From the NCBI GenBank assembly GCA_041574955.1, contig JBFGNS010000027.1, forward strand, positions 1 to 33,883: a DNA stretch of 33,883 bases, read 5' to 3'. The notes below the pieces were generated by a model. The model was not told the DNA's origin, made no database searches, and worked only from the letters and a program-made list of their open reading frames with translations. Origin of the DNA: CALZJC01 sp041574955. GTDB taxonomy: Bacteria; Acidobacteriota; Thermoanaerobaculia; Multivoradales; JAHEKO01. Position numbers and translations under genes: made by a program. Each line of letters starts with the position of its first letter. Position 1 is the first letter of the stretch. Shown here piece after piece: positions 16,503 through 24,146 of this stretch.

Positions 16503-18524
16503 TCACTCCGGTGGCCGTCCCCCGACCGCCGCCGGCCTCACGCGCTCGCTGACGATCTTCCAGCCGTTGGTCTCGCGGCGCATCTCCAGCGTCTTGTCGA
16601 CTACGTCCGCATAGCTGTCGGATCGGTAGGACTGCCGGAAGGTCGCCAGCGCCCGGTCGGTACCGGTGACCTCGACGGCCAGCGCCTCCAGCGCGAGCTC
16701 GATGAAGCTCGGCCCGGTGAGCCGCGCTCGGCGCTGCGCCTGCCAGCTGTCGAGGCCGAGGCCGCCCGCCGGCCGGAACTCGGCCGAGTAGCTCGCCAGA
16801 TAGTCGTCGACCCGCTGTCCGGCCCAGGCTTCAGCCCACCCTCTGACTGCCGCTTCGACCCGGGCCCGGTGCGCCTCGTCGCCGGCCGGTCCGGCGGCGA
16901 CCGGCTCTGCCGCCTCCGGTCGTGTTGCCTCGGCGAGCGCCGTCTCGAGCTCGCGTACCTTCTGCTCGAGCCCGTCGATCCTGTCTTCCGCCTGCTCGGA
17001 GCGCCTCCGCGCCTCGGCCAGCAGGCCCTCGAGAGCCTCTATCGAATCGCTTTGCATCGCCTCCCGACGCTCCGCCTCGGTCAGCCGGGTGGCGGCCGCC
17101 TGCGCGGCCTCCCGGTTCTCGGCGAGCGCGCGCGCCAGCTGGGAGATCCGCTCCTGGCTCTGTTCGAGGCTCTGCTCGAGCTTGCCGGCTCGGGTGCGGG
17201 CCTGCTCGGCCTCCATGCGAGCTGCCGCGGCCTGACGCTCGAGCTCGGCGCGCGCCGCGGTCGCGGCGTCCAGGCGGCGGCTGACTTCTTCCGGATCCCC
17301 GGCCACGACGACGAGCTCCGCCAGCGTCTCCTGTAGCGGGCCCGCCGTCGGCGGGGCCAGGTCGCCGCGCTCGCGGAACGCGAGCACGATCGCCTGCGCC
17401 AGCTCCGAGGCCAGCTGGTAGGCAGTGGCGATCTCGCCGACGTCGAAGAAGAAAACCCCGTCATGGCCCTCGGTGTGGCTGACCGAGGACCAGACGACCT
17501 GCTGGCTGGCGGTGTCGATGGCGCGCAGCGAGAAGCCGACGGCAGGCTCGGGCTTGCCGGGCCCCGCCTCCCGGTACTCGGTCACTTCGCCGTAGATCAC
17601 CGCCGTCACGCTGAGCGACGCCCGCAGCACGTCCACCTGCGGGATCGACGGCCCTTCGATCTGGATCTGGCGGGTTTCGAGCATCGCCTGCCGCACCACG
17701 CCAGGCTCGACGACCTCGCCGCCGGCCGCGGCGAGATGGCGCACCAGCTGATCGCCGAGCATCTCGCCGGCGTAGCGGGCGGTGCTCTCGTTGGCGAACG
17801 GCAGCACCGCGATGCGGCCCCAGGGGGGGCGGATCGGATCGCCCTCGGGCGAGGCGTAGGCGACCTTCGGTCGGAACCGCTTGGCGGTCTTGCCCGCGCC
17901 GCGTTGCGAGAGCTCGCCGCCCGCCGCTTGCAGCACCGTCGTGGTCAGGGAGTCCATCAGCTCGGTGACCACGTGGTCGAGAACCACCTCCGGGTCGGAG
18001 ATCAGCCCCAGCCCGAGGATCCCCGGAGACTCGTCACCGGTCTCGACCGCGCTGTCCATCCAGAGGACGCGGGGCACCTCGCCGGTCGAGACCAGTCGGG
18101 AGGTCAGGCCGACCTTGGGAGGATCGCCGGCCTGGTAGAGGTCGAGCGACGTGATGAGCACCGCGCGGGCGCCGGTCTCGGATCGCAGCTGGTGCGCGGT
18201 CTCGCGGCTGATGCCGCCGGTGTAGCGCAGCCGGTGGCGGCGCATGAAGCTCCCCAGCACCGCGCCATCGAGGATCGGGATTCCGCGGTCCGCCAGCCGG
18301 GCCACCAGCGCGTCCCGCACGCGCCCGACCGGCACCGCTTCGCCGGTGCGGTTGAGCAGGGGCAGCACCGCGATCCCGCGGCCGGAACCTACCGGCCGGC
18401 CCTCGGCGGTGACGAGCCAGGGCGTGGCCAGCAGGGCGGTTGTGGCCAGCAGCAGGGCTGCCGCCCGCGCGGCGGCGGACCGATAGGCGGATGGCTGGCG
18501 GTTGCTCACGATACTCGCGCTCAC
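16503..18524 (-). CDS. Double CsgG-like domain protein with coiled coil and NTF2-like C-terminus
   Basis: A 673-residue exported protein with an unusual four-part layout. After a signal segment (about residues 18-40) come two CsgG/LpoB-like domains: residues 49-200, starting GIAVLPLLNRTGE, and residues 237-385, starting GRIAVLPFANEST. A long Ala/Glu/Arg/Gln-rich coiled coil covers about 413-533. The last part (about 553-665), with RVEAAVRGWAEAWAGQ and NGWKIVSERV, resembles SnoaL/NTF2-like Cds6-type domains. CsgG forms the outer-membrane curli export pore, but CsgG-like folds also act as non-pore lipoproteins. No lipobox is visible here. The start is GTG at 18524 (GTG at 18509 is also possible); both have weak ribosome binding sites. 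It follows the CsgG-like lipoprotein gene by 26 bases. A role in exporting or anchoring the cytochrome filament is a hypothesis. Confidence 0.7.
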   Translation of the reverse strand: MSASIVSNRQPSAYRSAAARAAALLLATTALLATPWLVTAEGRPVGSGRGIAVLPLLNRTGEAVPVGRVRDALVARLADRGIPILDGAVLGSFMRRHRLRYTGGISRETAHQLRSETGARAVLITSLDLYQAGDPPKVGLTSRLVSTGEVPRVLWMDSAVETGDESPGILGLGLISDPEVVLDHVVTELMDSLTTTVLQAAGGELSQRGAGKTAKRFRPKVAYASPEGDPIRPPWGRIAVLPFANESTARYAGEMLGDQLVRHLAAAGGEVVEPGVVRQAMLETRQIQIEGPSIPQVDVLRASLSVTAVIYGEVTEYREAGPGKPEPAVGFSLRAIDTASQQVVWSSVSHTEGHDGVFFFDVGEIATAYQLASELAQAIVLAFRERGDLAPPTAGPLQETLAELVVVAGDPEEVSRRLDAATAARAELERQAAAARMEAEQARTRAGKLEQSLEQSQERISQLARALAENREAAQAAATRLTEAERREAMQSDSIEALEGLLAEARRRSEQAEDRIDGLEQKVRELETALAEATRPEAAEPVAAGPAGDEAHRARVEAAVRGWAEAWAGQRVDDYLASYSAEFRPAGGLGLDSWQAQRRARLTGPSFIELALEALAVEVTGTDRALATFRQSYRSDSYADVVDKTLEMRRETNGWKIVSERVRPAAVGGRPPE

Positions 18525-18550
18525 GATCTCGGGCAGACGGCGAGGGGTGG

Positions 18551-19138
18551 CTACTCCTGGGTGAAGAGCCGGTCGAGCAGGTCCTCGACCGCCTGCGAGA
18601 TCACGATGTTCATCGGCTGGCCGCCGCCGCCGAGCAGCCGCTCGGAGGTTCCGATGCCGCCCCGCGTCGCCGAGGCGCTCCAGATCACCCTGCCGGTCTG
18701 CGCCTCGATCATCTTGACGCTCAGCGTGCAGACGTTGGCGGTGGCCGAGGCCGAGCGCACCTGGCCGTACTCCAGCACGATGCCGGTGATGACCACGTCG
18801 GCGCCCAGGTTCTTGGCCAGGTTGACCGCCTCTTCGGCCGACGGCGCCGTCGGGTCGTTGGGCGACACGCGCGAGATGGCCCGCCGCACCTCGCCCGGCG
18901 GATGCACGTAGACGTCGACCGTCGCCTGCAGCATGGTCATGAACACCTCGCGCACCGTGTCGCCGGCCCGCGAGGCGACGGTCAAATTGCCGAACGGCAT
19001 GACCGCGACCGAGCGGATCAGTCCGAAGTCCATGTTCGGGTCGTGGAACGTCGCCTCGGCGCCGCGGTGGGACGCACAGCCGGCCAGCAGGCCGGCGGCG
19101 GCGAGACATGCGAGGACTGCTGTGGTGCTCCTGGTCAT
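18551..19138 (-). CDS. CsgG-like lipoprotein
   Basis: A 195-residue lipoprotein: signal MTRSTTAVLACLAAAGLLAGC with lipobox LAGC and lipidated Cys21. The body matches the CsgG/GNA1162-type fold pattern: IRSVAVMPFGNLT, then a segment on a partner helix (AVNLAKNLGADVVITGIVLEYG), then VCTLSVKMIEAQTGRVIWSAS, and a C-terminal helix VISQAVEDLLDRLF. The ATG at 19138 has GGAGGG nine bases upstream. CsgG itself is a lipoprotein of about 260-280 residues that makes a nine-fold outer-membrane pore; this protein is shorter, so a pore is not certain. It lies 30 bases after the beta-barrel gene and before the double-CsgG protein, so the three probably work as one outer-membrane assembly. Confidence 0.8.
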   Translation of the reverse strand: MTRSTTAVLACLAAAGLLAGCASHRGAEATFHDPNMDFGLIRSVAVMPFGNLTVASRAGDTVREVFMTMLQATVDVYVHPPGEVRRAISRVSPNDPTAPSAEEAVNLAKNLGADVVITGIVLEYGQVRSASATANVCTLSVKMIEAQTGRVIWSASATRGGIGTSERLLGGGGQPMNIVISQAVEDLLDRLFTQE

Positions 19139-19168
19139 TGGCTGGGTCCCTCCGACGGTCGGCCCGCC

Positions 19169-21349
19169 TCAGAAAGTGAACCTCAAGCTGCCCTGGACGC
19201 TCTCCTGCTGCCGATCCTCGAAGGTCGAGCCGAAGTCGGACTGGAAGTAGCTGAGCTGCAGGTAGCGACTGGGCGTGACGTTCCAGCGCGCGCTGGCCGA
19301 CAGGTTCCTGGCAAGGGCGTCGAGCTCGGAGCGCAGGGTCTCGTCATAGGTGAGGGTCAGCTGGAGGCTGCCGTCCGGAAACGGGCTCCATGAGAGATTG
19401 TAGTTCTCGCGCGTGCGGTCGGGGCGTCCGGGCTGCTCTTCCAACCGGTAGGAGCCGAACAGGTAGAGAGCCGGGAACGGCCGGTAGCCGATGCCGATCT
19501 CGCTTGCGGTCAGGTCACTGCTGACGGCGGCCCGCCGTGGGCCGTCCCGGCGCTCGCTCTCGCGCAGCAGGTAGGTCAGGTTGACCGACACGGTGGGGTG
19601 CGGAACCAGCGTCGTCGAGGCGGTCACCTGGGTGGAGTCGATGCGCCCGACCTCGGGGTTCTCGCTCCGCGAGCGGCCCAGGCCCAGCTCGGCGGTGACC
19701 CCCTGGTAGAGCTCCGCCGAGGTCTGCAGGAAGACCGAGCGGAACTCCCGGGTTCCGCCCTCCTCCTCGGTGCGGGTGCCGCTCACCACCAGGCTCTGGC
19801 GCAACGTCGGCAGCCACGAGGCGCGCAGCGCCGCGGAGAAGGGGTAGGAGACGAACTCCCGGTCCCCTTCGCTGCCGTCCTCCCGAGCGGCGCGTGTCGC
19901 GAAGCTGAACACCGGGCTCAGGCGCTGGCTGAACGAGAGCGCGTTGGACAGGCTCTCGCTCGCCGTGCGGTCCTCCGGGTCGATCCTGAAGTACGACAGG
20001 TCGTGGTAGAGGCTGCGGTTGGCCAGCAGCTTGGTGCGCAGGCTGCCGCTGAAACGGTGGGTGGTGATCCCGGGCTCGTCCAGCAGCTCGTCCGCCCGCG
20101 TCCGCTCGAACGCCTCCAGCTCCGTGACCAGGATGAGCGGGAACTCCTCGGCCCGCTGCACCGACCGGTCCAACGGCGCGGTGACGATCTTGAGGTAGCG
20201 CGCCGAGAGCTCGCCGAAGCGCAGCTCGAAGCGGTTCTCGAGCGGCCCGAACCGGACCCGGGCGACCGTCTCCCGTAGCTGCCACAGCCGGTTGTCCGAG
20301 CTGGTGTAGAGCTGCCAGCGGAAAGCCGAGGAGATCTCGGGCGGCAGCTCGCGGTCGACGCGCACCACCAGGGTGTCGACCGCGGTCTCGACGCCGAAGT
20401 CGAGACCCAGGTTGCGCGGCCGGTCGTCCTGCCCCGGTCCTGGCAGGCCGAGGTTGATCCCGGCCGAGGCGGCCGTGTCGCCATCGGTGAGCGCCGGGTT
20501 CGGCTCGAGCACCGAATCGAGCGGGAACTCGGTGACCACCGACAGCCCGGTGAGCGCCGGCCGCGGTGTCACTACCTCACCCTCGCCGGCCCTCAGGATC
20601 TCCCGCTTGAGGTAGTTGCCGTTGTATTCGAAGCTGAGCTGCAGACGACGCTCGAGCCACGAGTCGGCATAGCTCAATCGCCCGGCGTGAGTGGTGAAGC
20701 GCAAATCGGTGCCCTCGAGCCGGTTCTCCTCCTGGCGCAAGCCGCCGCGGTAGTACAGCCGGACGGTGTCGATCGGTGCGTACTCGCCCGTCAGGTCGAA
20801 CAGCGACTCGCTGAGGTCGCGCAGCTCGCGCGCCTTGTCGTAGATGTCGGTGTGCAGCAGGCGTGCCGTCCAGACGGGCAGATCCTCGGGGCGCCAGCCG
20901 AGCGTCAGGTTGAGGCTCTCGCGCACGTCGCCCTGGGACGAGTCGGCGGCGTCCAACGTGTCCTCGAGGCGGTAGAAGCCGGCGTCGGCGAAGTACACCG
21001 GAGTTCGGAAGACGAGGCTGACGTACGAACGCAGCCTCTCCTGGGTGGTGTCCGGCTGCGCCTCGGCGCCGCGGCCCTCGGTCTGGTTGTGCTCGTACAG
21101 CCCGCCGGCCGACAGCAGCAGGTTGGGAAACAGCGTCGTCGAAGCGTCGAACGAGTAGCGCTGCAGCATTCCGAGGCTCTGGCGGTCGCTCGGCTGAACG
21201 GCTGCGCCGCGCGTCCGGGCGTCGCTCGCGGCGGCGATCCACTCGATGTAGCCTCCGGCCCGCTGCGCCTGACCGGGGGTGGCCAGCAGCGCGAGCAGGG
21301 CCGTGACCGCCGCCCTCGGCAGCCTGCCGGATGAGGGAGTCGTCCTCAC
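19169..21349 (-). CDS. Outer-membrane beta-barrel protein with discoidin-like insert
   Basis: A 726-residue exported protein with a signal peptide ending near GQAQ (about residue 28). Alternating polar/apolar amphipathic strands with aromatic ends run through about residues 60-250 and 430-726. The chain ends in GSLRFTF, the terminal aromatic signal recognised by the BAM insertase. Residues 275-400 interrupt the barrel and resemble an F5/8-type (discoidin) beta-sandwich: LGLDFGVETAVDTLVVRVDR, WQLYTSSDNRLWQLRE, ARYLKIVTAPLDRS. Such a domain could lie at the surface and bind glycans or a partner protein. The GTG start at 21349 overlaps the stop of the YVTN protein (GTGA). Barrels paired with multihemes form electron conduits in metal reducers; here it may be the conduit sheath, the filament exit or an anchor. 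No known porin-cytochrome family name can be assigned from sequence. Confidence 0.8.
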   Translation of the reverse strand: MRTTPSSGRLPRAAVTALLALLATPGQAQRAGGYIEWIAAASDARTRGAAVQPSDRQSLGMLQRYSFDASTTLFPNLLLSAGGLYEHNQTEGRGAEAQPDTTQERLRSYVSLVFRTPVYFADAGFYRLEDTLDAADSSQGDVRESLNLTLGWRPEDLPVWTARLLHTDIYDKARELRDLSESLFDLTGEYAPIDTVRLYYRGGLRQEENRLEGTDLRFTTHAGRLSYADSWLERRLQLSFEYNGNYLKREILRAGEGEVVTPRPALTGLSVVTEFPLDSVLEPNPALTDGDTAASAGINLGLPGPGQDDRPRNLGLDFGVETAVDTLVVRVDRELPPEISSAFRWQLYTSSDNRLWQLRETVARVRFGPLENRFELRFGELSARYLKIVTAPLDRSVQRAEEFPLILVTELEAFERTRADELLDEPGITTHRFSGSLRTKLLANRSLYHDLSYFRIDPEDRTASESLSNALSFSQRLSPVFSFATRAAREDGSEGDREFVSYPFSAALRASWLPTLRQSLVVSGTRTEEEGGTREFRSVFLQTSAELYQGVTAELGLGRSRSENPEVGRIDSTQVTASTTLVPHPTVSVNLTYLLRESERRDGPRRAAVSSDLTASEIGIGYRPFPALYLFGSYRLEEQPGRPDRTRENYNLSWSPFPDGSLQLTLTYDETLRSELDALARNLSASARWNVTPSRYLQLSYFQSDFGSTFEDRQQESVQGSLRFTF

Positions 21350-22740
21350 CTCTCGCCAGCCAGCGCCACCCAGTAGACGGGCTCGCCGAGGTCGGCGCGG
21401 GCGACGGTCTGCTTGCCGACCAGGCGGACGACGTGCAGCTCGCCGAGCTCGGGCAGCGCGACGTGCAGGGTGTTCTCCTCGCCATCGATGGCCAGGAACG
21501 AGACGCCACCGGCGACCGGGATCGAGTCCACCGGCAGCAGGGAAAGCGGATCGTAGACCTCGACCACGCCGCCGTCGCTGAAGCCGAGGTAGACGAGGTC
21601 GGTGCGCGGATCCACCTTGAGCGCCGTCACGCCCGAGCCCACCAGCACCCGTCGCTCCACCGCCAGGGTGGTGGTGTCGATGACCGTCAGGTAGGGCGAA
21701 TGACGGTGGACGACGAAGAGCCGCTCGCCCGTGCGGTCGAGCTGGGCGCGGAACGGCTCGGGCTCGGTCGCGACCGTCGCCACCACCCGGCGCGTCGCGA
21801 TGTCGACGACGGTCACGCTGCTGGCGGCGGTGTTGGCGACAAACGCGCGGGCGCCGGTGGGGCCGATAACCACCGCACCGGGGCGATCCCCGACCGGGAT
21901 GCGGTCGAGCTCGACCATCGCCAACGGGTCGAGCACGCTCACCGTTTGCGAACCGAAGTTGGCGGCGAGCAGGGTGGCGCCGTCCGGCGTCAGCGCCAGC
22001 TCCCGGGGCTGGTCGCCACCGCGCAGGCGCACGCTCCGCAGGACCCCCATCTCCAGCAGGTCGACGGCGATCACGCTGTCGTCGTTGCCCAGCGCGACGT
22101 AGGCCAAGCGCCTGGCCTCATCCAGCGCCAGCCCCTCGGGGCGCGGACCCGTGGGCAGCATGTGGATCACCGCGCCGGAGACCTTGTCGTACAGCATCAG
22201 CCGGTCGCCAGCGGGTGCCGACAACAGTCCCAGGGCCGCTACCGGCAGGCGCGTCGCGGGACGGCCGACGAAGGCGGGCGTCAGTCGGAACTCGGAGTCG
22301 ACCGCCGCGCGGTAATCGAGGTCGAGCGTCAGCACCACCCCGCCCCGCTTGCGGACGCGGAAGGGCACGGCTACCGTCACCGGCTCGGGCGGCGGCAGCA
22401 GGGCGGCGCGGCCGTCCGGCCGGGCGACCGCCGCGTCGAGGACCCGCAGCTCGAGCCCGGCGTAGCGCCCGGCGGGCAGCGCCGCCGTGGCCAGCCGTCG
22501 CTGCCGCGTCAGCTCGCTGCCGCGCAGCTCACGGAGATGCAGCACGAGCGGCTCGCGGGCTCCGTCCTCGGCCACCGCCACCAGCGAGTCGAGCCGCAGC
22601 TCGAGGCGCGCCGCGTCGGGCGAGAACGGGCGCAGGTAGACAGCCAGCAGGCCGTCGTCGAGCCGCTCGGCAGGTGCCGGTGAAGCCGCGTGGGCGGCCG
22701 CCGGCACCAAAGCCAGCAGGATCGCCGCCAGGCGTCTCAA
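21346..22740 (-). CDS. Secreted YVTN beta-propeller protein
   Basis: About 464 residues with a signal peptide (RRLAAILLALVPAAAHA). An N-terminal beta-rich domain of about 170 residues contains LPAGRYAGLELRV, somewhat like DUF4382-type sandwiches (weak). A seven-bladed YVTN-type propeller follows, with blades visible as YVALGNDDSVIAVDL, LAANFGSQTVSVLDP, FVANTAASSVTVVDI, FVVHRHSPYLTVIDT and LGFSDGGVVEVYDP. I place the start at TTG 22740 because GGGAGGAG stands six bases upstream and the signal peptide follows at once; the longer GTG frame at 22794 would begin inside the terminator hairpin. It is the first gene after the terminator that follows the OmcS homologue and overlaps the barrel gene by four bases. 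Propellers of this type bind proteins; no enzymatic residues are evident. Confidence 0.82.
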   Translation of the reverse strand: MRRLAAILLALVPAAAHAASPAPAERLDDGLLAVYLRPFSPDAARLELRLDSLVAVAEDGAREPLVLHLRELRGSELTRQRRLATAALPAGRYAGLELRVLDAAVARPDGRAALLPPPEPVTVAVPFRVRKRGGVVLTLDLDYRAAVDSEFRLTPAFVGRPATRLPVAALGLLSAPAGDRLMLYDKVSGAVIHMLPTGPRPEGLALDEARRLAYVALGNDDSVIAVDLLEMGVLRSVRLRGGDQPRELALTPDGATLLAANFGSQTVSVLDPLAMVELDRIPVGDRPGAVVIGPTGARAFVANTAASSVTVVDIATRRVVATVATEPEPFRAQLDRTGERLFVVHRHSPYLTVIDTTTLAVERRVLVGSGVTALKVDPRTDLVYLGFSDGGVVEVYDPLSLLPVDSIPVAGGVSFLAIDGEENTLHVALPELGELHVVRLVGKQTVARADLGEPVYWVALAGER

Positions 22741-22775
22741 CAGGGGCTCCTCCCTTCGCCGCCTACTCGAGGATC

Positions 22776-22812
22776 GAAAAAGAAGGGCTGGCACGAAACC
22801 GTGCCAGCCCTT
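22776..22812 (-). terminator. Intrinsic terminator after the omcS-like gene
   Basis: On the minus strand a perfect 13-base stem (AAGGGCTGGCACG with CGTGCCAGCCCTT) closes a four-base loop and is followed by CTTTTTC. It lies 45 bases after the stop of the omcS-like gene and ahead of the YVTN propeller gene. It should end most transcripts after omcS; read-through would give lower expression of the assembly genes downstream. Confidence 0.9.
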
Positions 22813-22832
22813 GCGCCTTGGTCTACAGGGCG

Positions 22833-22838
22833 ATTATA
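22833..22838 (-). promoter_or_regulatory. Possible -10 element between omcS-like gene and terminator
   Basis: The minus strand reads GGGCTATAATCGCCC here, a consensus -10 hexamer inside a four-base inverted repeat, rare in such GC-rich DNA. No good -35 element lies 16-18 bases upstream. If used, transcription would start just before the terminator hairpin, making that hairpin an attenuator for the downstream operon. Chance is a real alternative. Confidence 0.25.
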
Positions 22839-22856
22839 GCCCGTCGACCGGATCGG

Positions 22857-24146
22857 CTAGTCCTTGACGTGGCACTTGTTGCACAGCACGCGCTGGTGAG
22901 CGGCGAACTCCTTGGTGGCCGGCCGGCCGTAGTAGGCGTCCGTCATCTGCTCGATGGTGTAGCCCGTGTTGAACTGGCCCTGGTTGCCCAGACCGGCGTC
23001 GATGCCGGGGTAGACCGGAGCGCCGGAGCTGCCCAGGGTCAGGAACTCGGCGTCACCGTTCCAGCGCAGGGCCCACTTCCAGCCCGACGCGTGGGCGCGG
23101 TGGCAGGAGAAGCAGGCCAGGCGGTCCTGGGTGGTGGGACCGTTGAGGTCCGAGTCGTCGGTGACCGCCTTGGCGGCCAGCGTCTGGATGTTGTTGGTGT
23201 TCAGCGCGAACGGCACCAGCGAGGTGAACGACGACGTCGCCGCGCCGGTCAGATCGCCGGTCATCACGTAGGCGTTGTAGTTGTTGACGATCGGCGTGCT
23301 CAGCTGGTCGTCCACCTTGTGCTTGAAGCCGGGGTTGTCGGTGTGCATCGCCGGATGGCAGGTCGAGCACCAGCGGCCCCAGGAGGCGAAGCCCTCGGCG
23401 CCGGTCGCCTTGTAGCCGTAGGCGGTCCGTGTCGTGGTGGTGGCCTCGCTGCGGTTGTAGCTCCCAGGCACCACCGCCGCCGGCACGCCGGGGTAGTTCA
23501 CCGCGCCCCACGCGGTGTAGTAGGTGCCGGGCAGCAGACGGTAGGTCCCCACCGCCTCGCCGACCGCCGGCTCGGCGCCGTAGGAGCCCGAGTCGAAGAT
23601 CGGGTCGTGGGTCGCGCCGAGGGTCGGCACCTGGATGGTGGGGTTGGTGCCGTCCGCGCCGGTCTGCCGGCCCCGACCGTGCGGGTCATGACAGCTCACG
23701 CACGACAGCTGATCCGAGGGCATGGTGCCGCCGGGGGCGGTCAGGTTGTCGCTGTCCTGGATGTAGTTGTTGTCCGCGGCGATGATGTTGTGCCCCTGGT
23801 TGCGACCGAAGAACGACAGCGGCGCGCCGTAGGTGGCGGTCGCGGTGCGGTTCATGCGCAGCCAGGCGAAGTCGCCGCCCGGTCCCTTCTGCAGCGGCCC
23901 GTCGGTAGGGTTGCCCGTCATGTAGGACTCGGCCGTGCTGACCCGGTACGAGCGGACCGTGGTGCCCTCGTGGCACGTCAGGCAGGTCGAGCTCTGGTCG
24001 GTGCCGACCAGCAGGTAGCTGCTGGACGCCGGGCTGTGCATGCTGTGGCAGCCGCTGCACTCCGCGACGCCTCCGTCGTGGAAGCCGTAGGCCGCGGCAC
24101 CGAAGCCGAGAACGGCCACAGCCATCAGAAAGAGTGTCTTCTTCAC
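22857..24146 (-). CDS. omcS: OmcS-like hexaheme filament ('nanowire') cytochrome
   Basis: A 429-residue exported protein: signal MKKTLFLMAVAVLGFGAAAYG, mature chain from Phe22 (about 408 residues, close to OmcS of Geobacter). Six CXXCH motifs begin at residues 30, 55, 149, 260, 345 and 422. Landmarks shared with OmcS are the mature start FH.GGVAEC.GCH.MH, GHNI at 119-122, SCHDPHG at 151-157, AYRILxG-like TYRLLPG, NRSEATT, CxSCHRAHASG, MTDAYYGR and the end CNKCHVKD. His37 corresponds to mature His16 of OmcS, which ligates a heme of the neighbouring subunit in the filament, so polymerisation is likely conserved. OmcS filaments carry electrons outside the cell to minerals or partner cells. The start is GTG, overlapping the upstream stop (GTGA), with AGGAGG seven bases upstream. 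The loop between hemes 1 and 2 is shorter than in Geobacter OmcS. The identification rests on motif comparison from memory. Confidence 0.9.
   Translation of the reverse strand: MKKTLFLMAVAVLGFGAAAYGFHDGGVAECSGCHSMHSPASSSYLLVGTDQSSTCLTCHEGTTVRSYRVSTAESYMTGNPTDGPLQKGPGGDFAWLRMNRTATATYGAPLSFFGRNQGHNIIAADNNYIQDSDNLTAPGGTMPSDQLSCVSCHDPHGRGRQTGADGTNPTIQVPTLGATHDPIFDSGSYGAEPAVGEAVGTYRLLPGTYYTAWGAVNYPGVPAAVVPGSYNRSEATTTTRTAYGYKATGAEGFASWGRWCSTCHPAMHTDNPGFKHKVDDQLSTPIVNNYNAYVMTGDLTGAATSSFTSLVPFALNTNNIQTLAAKAVTDDSDLNGPTTQDRLACFSCHRAHASGWKWALRWNGDAEFLTLGSSGAPVYPGIDAGLGNQGQFNTGYTIEQMTDAYYGRPATKEFAAHQRVLCNKCHVKD

Noticed and set aside
22741..22794. Upstream extension of the YVTN protein to GTG 22794
   Set aside because: It would start inside the terminator stem, lacks a ribosome binding site and adds an Arg-rich stretch before a complete signal peptide; TTG 22740 has a strong site.
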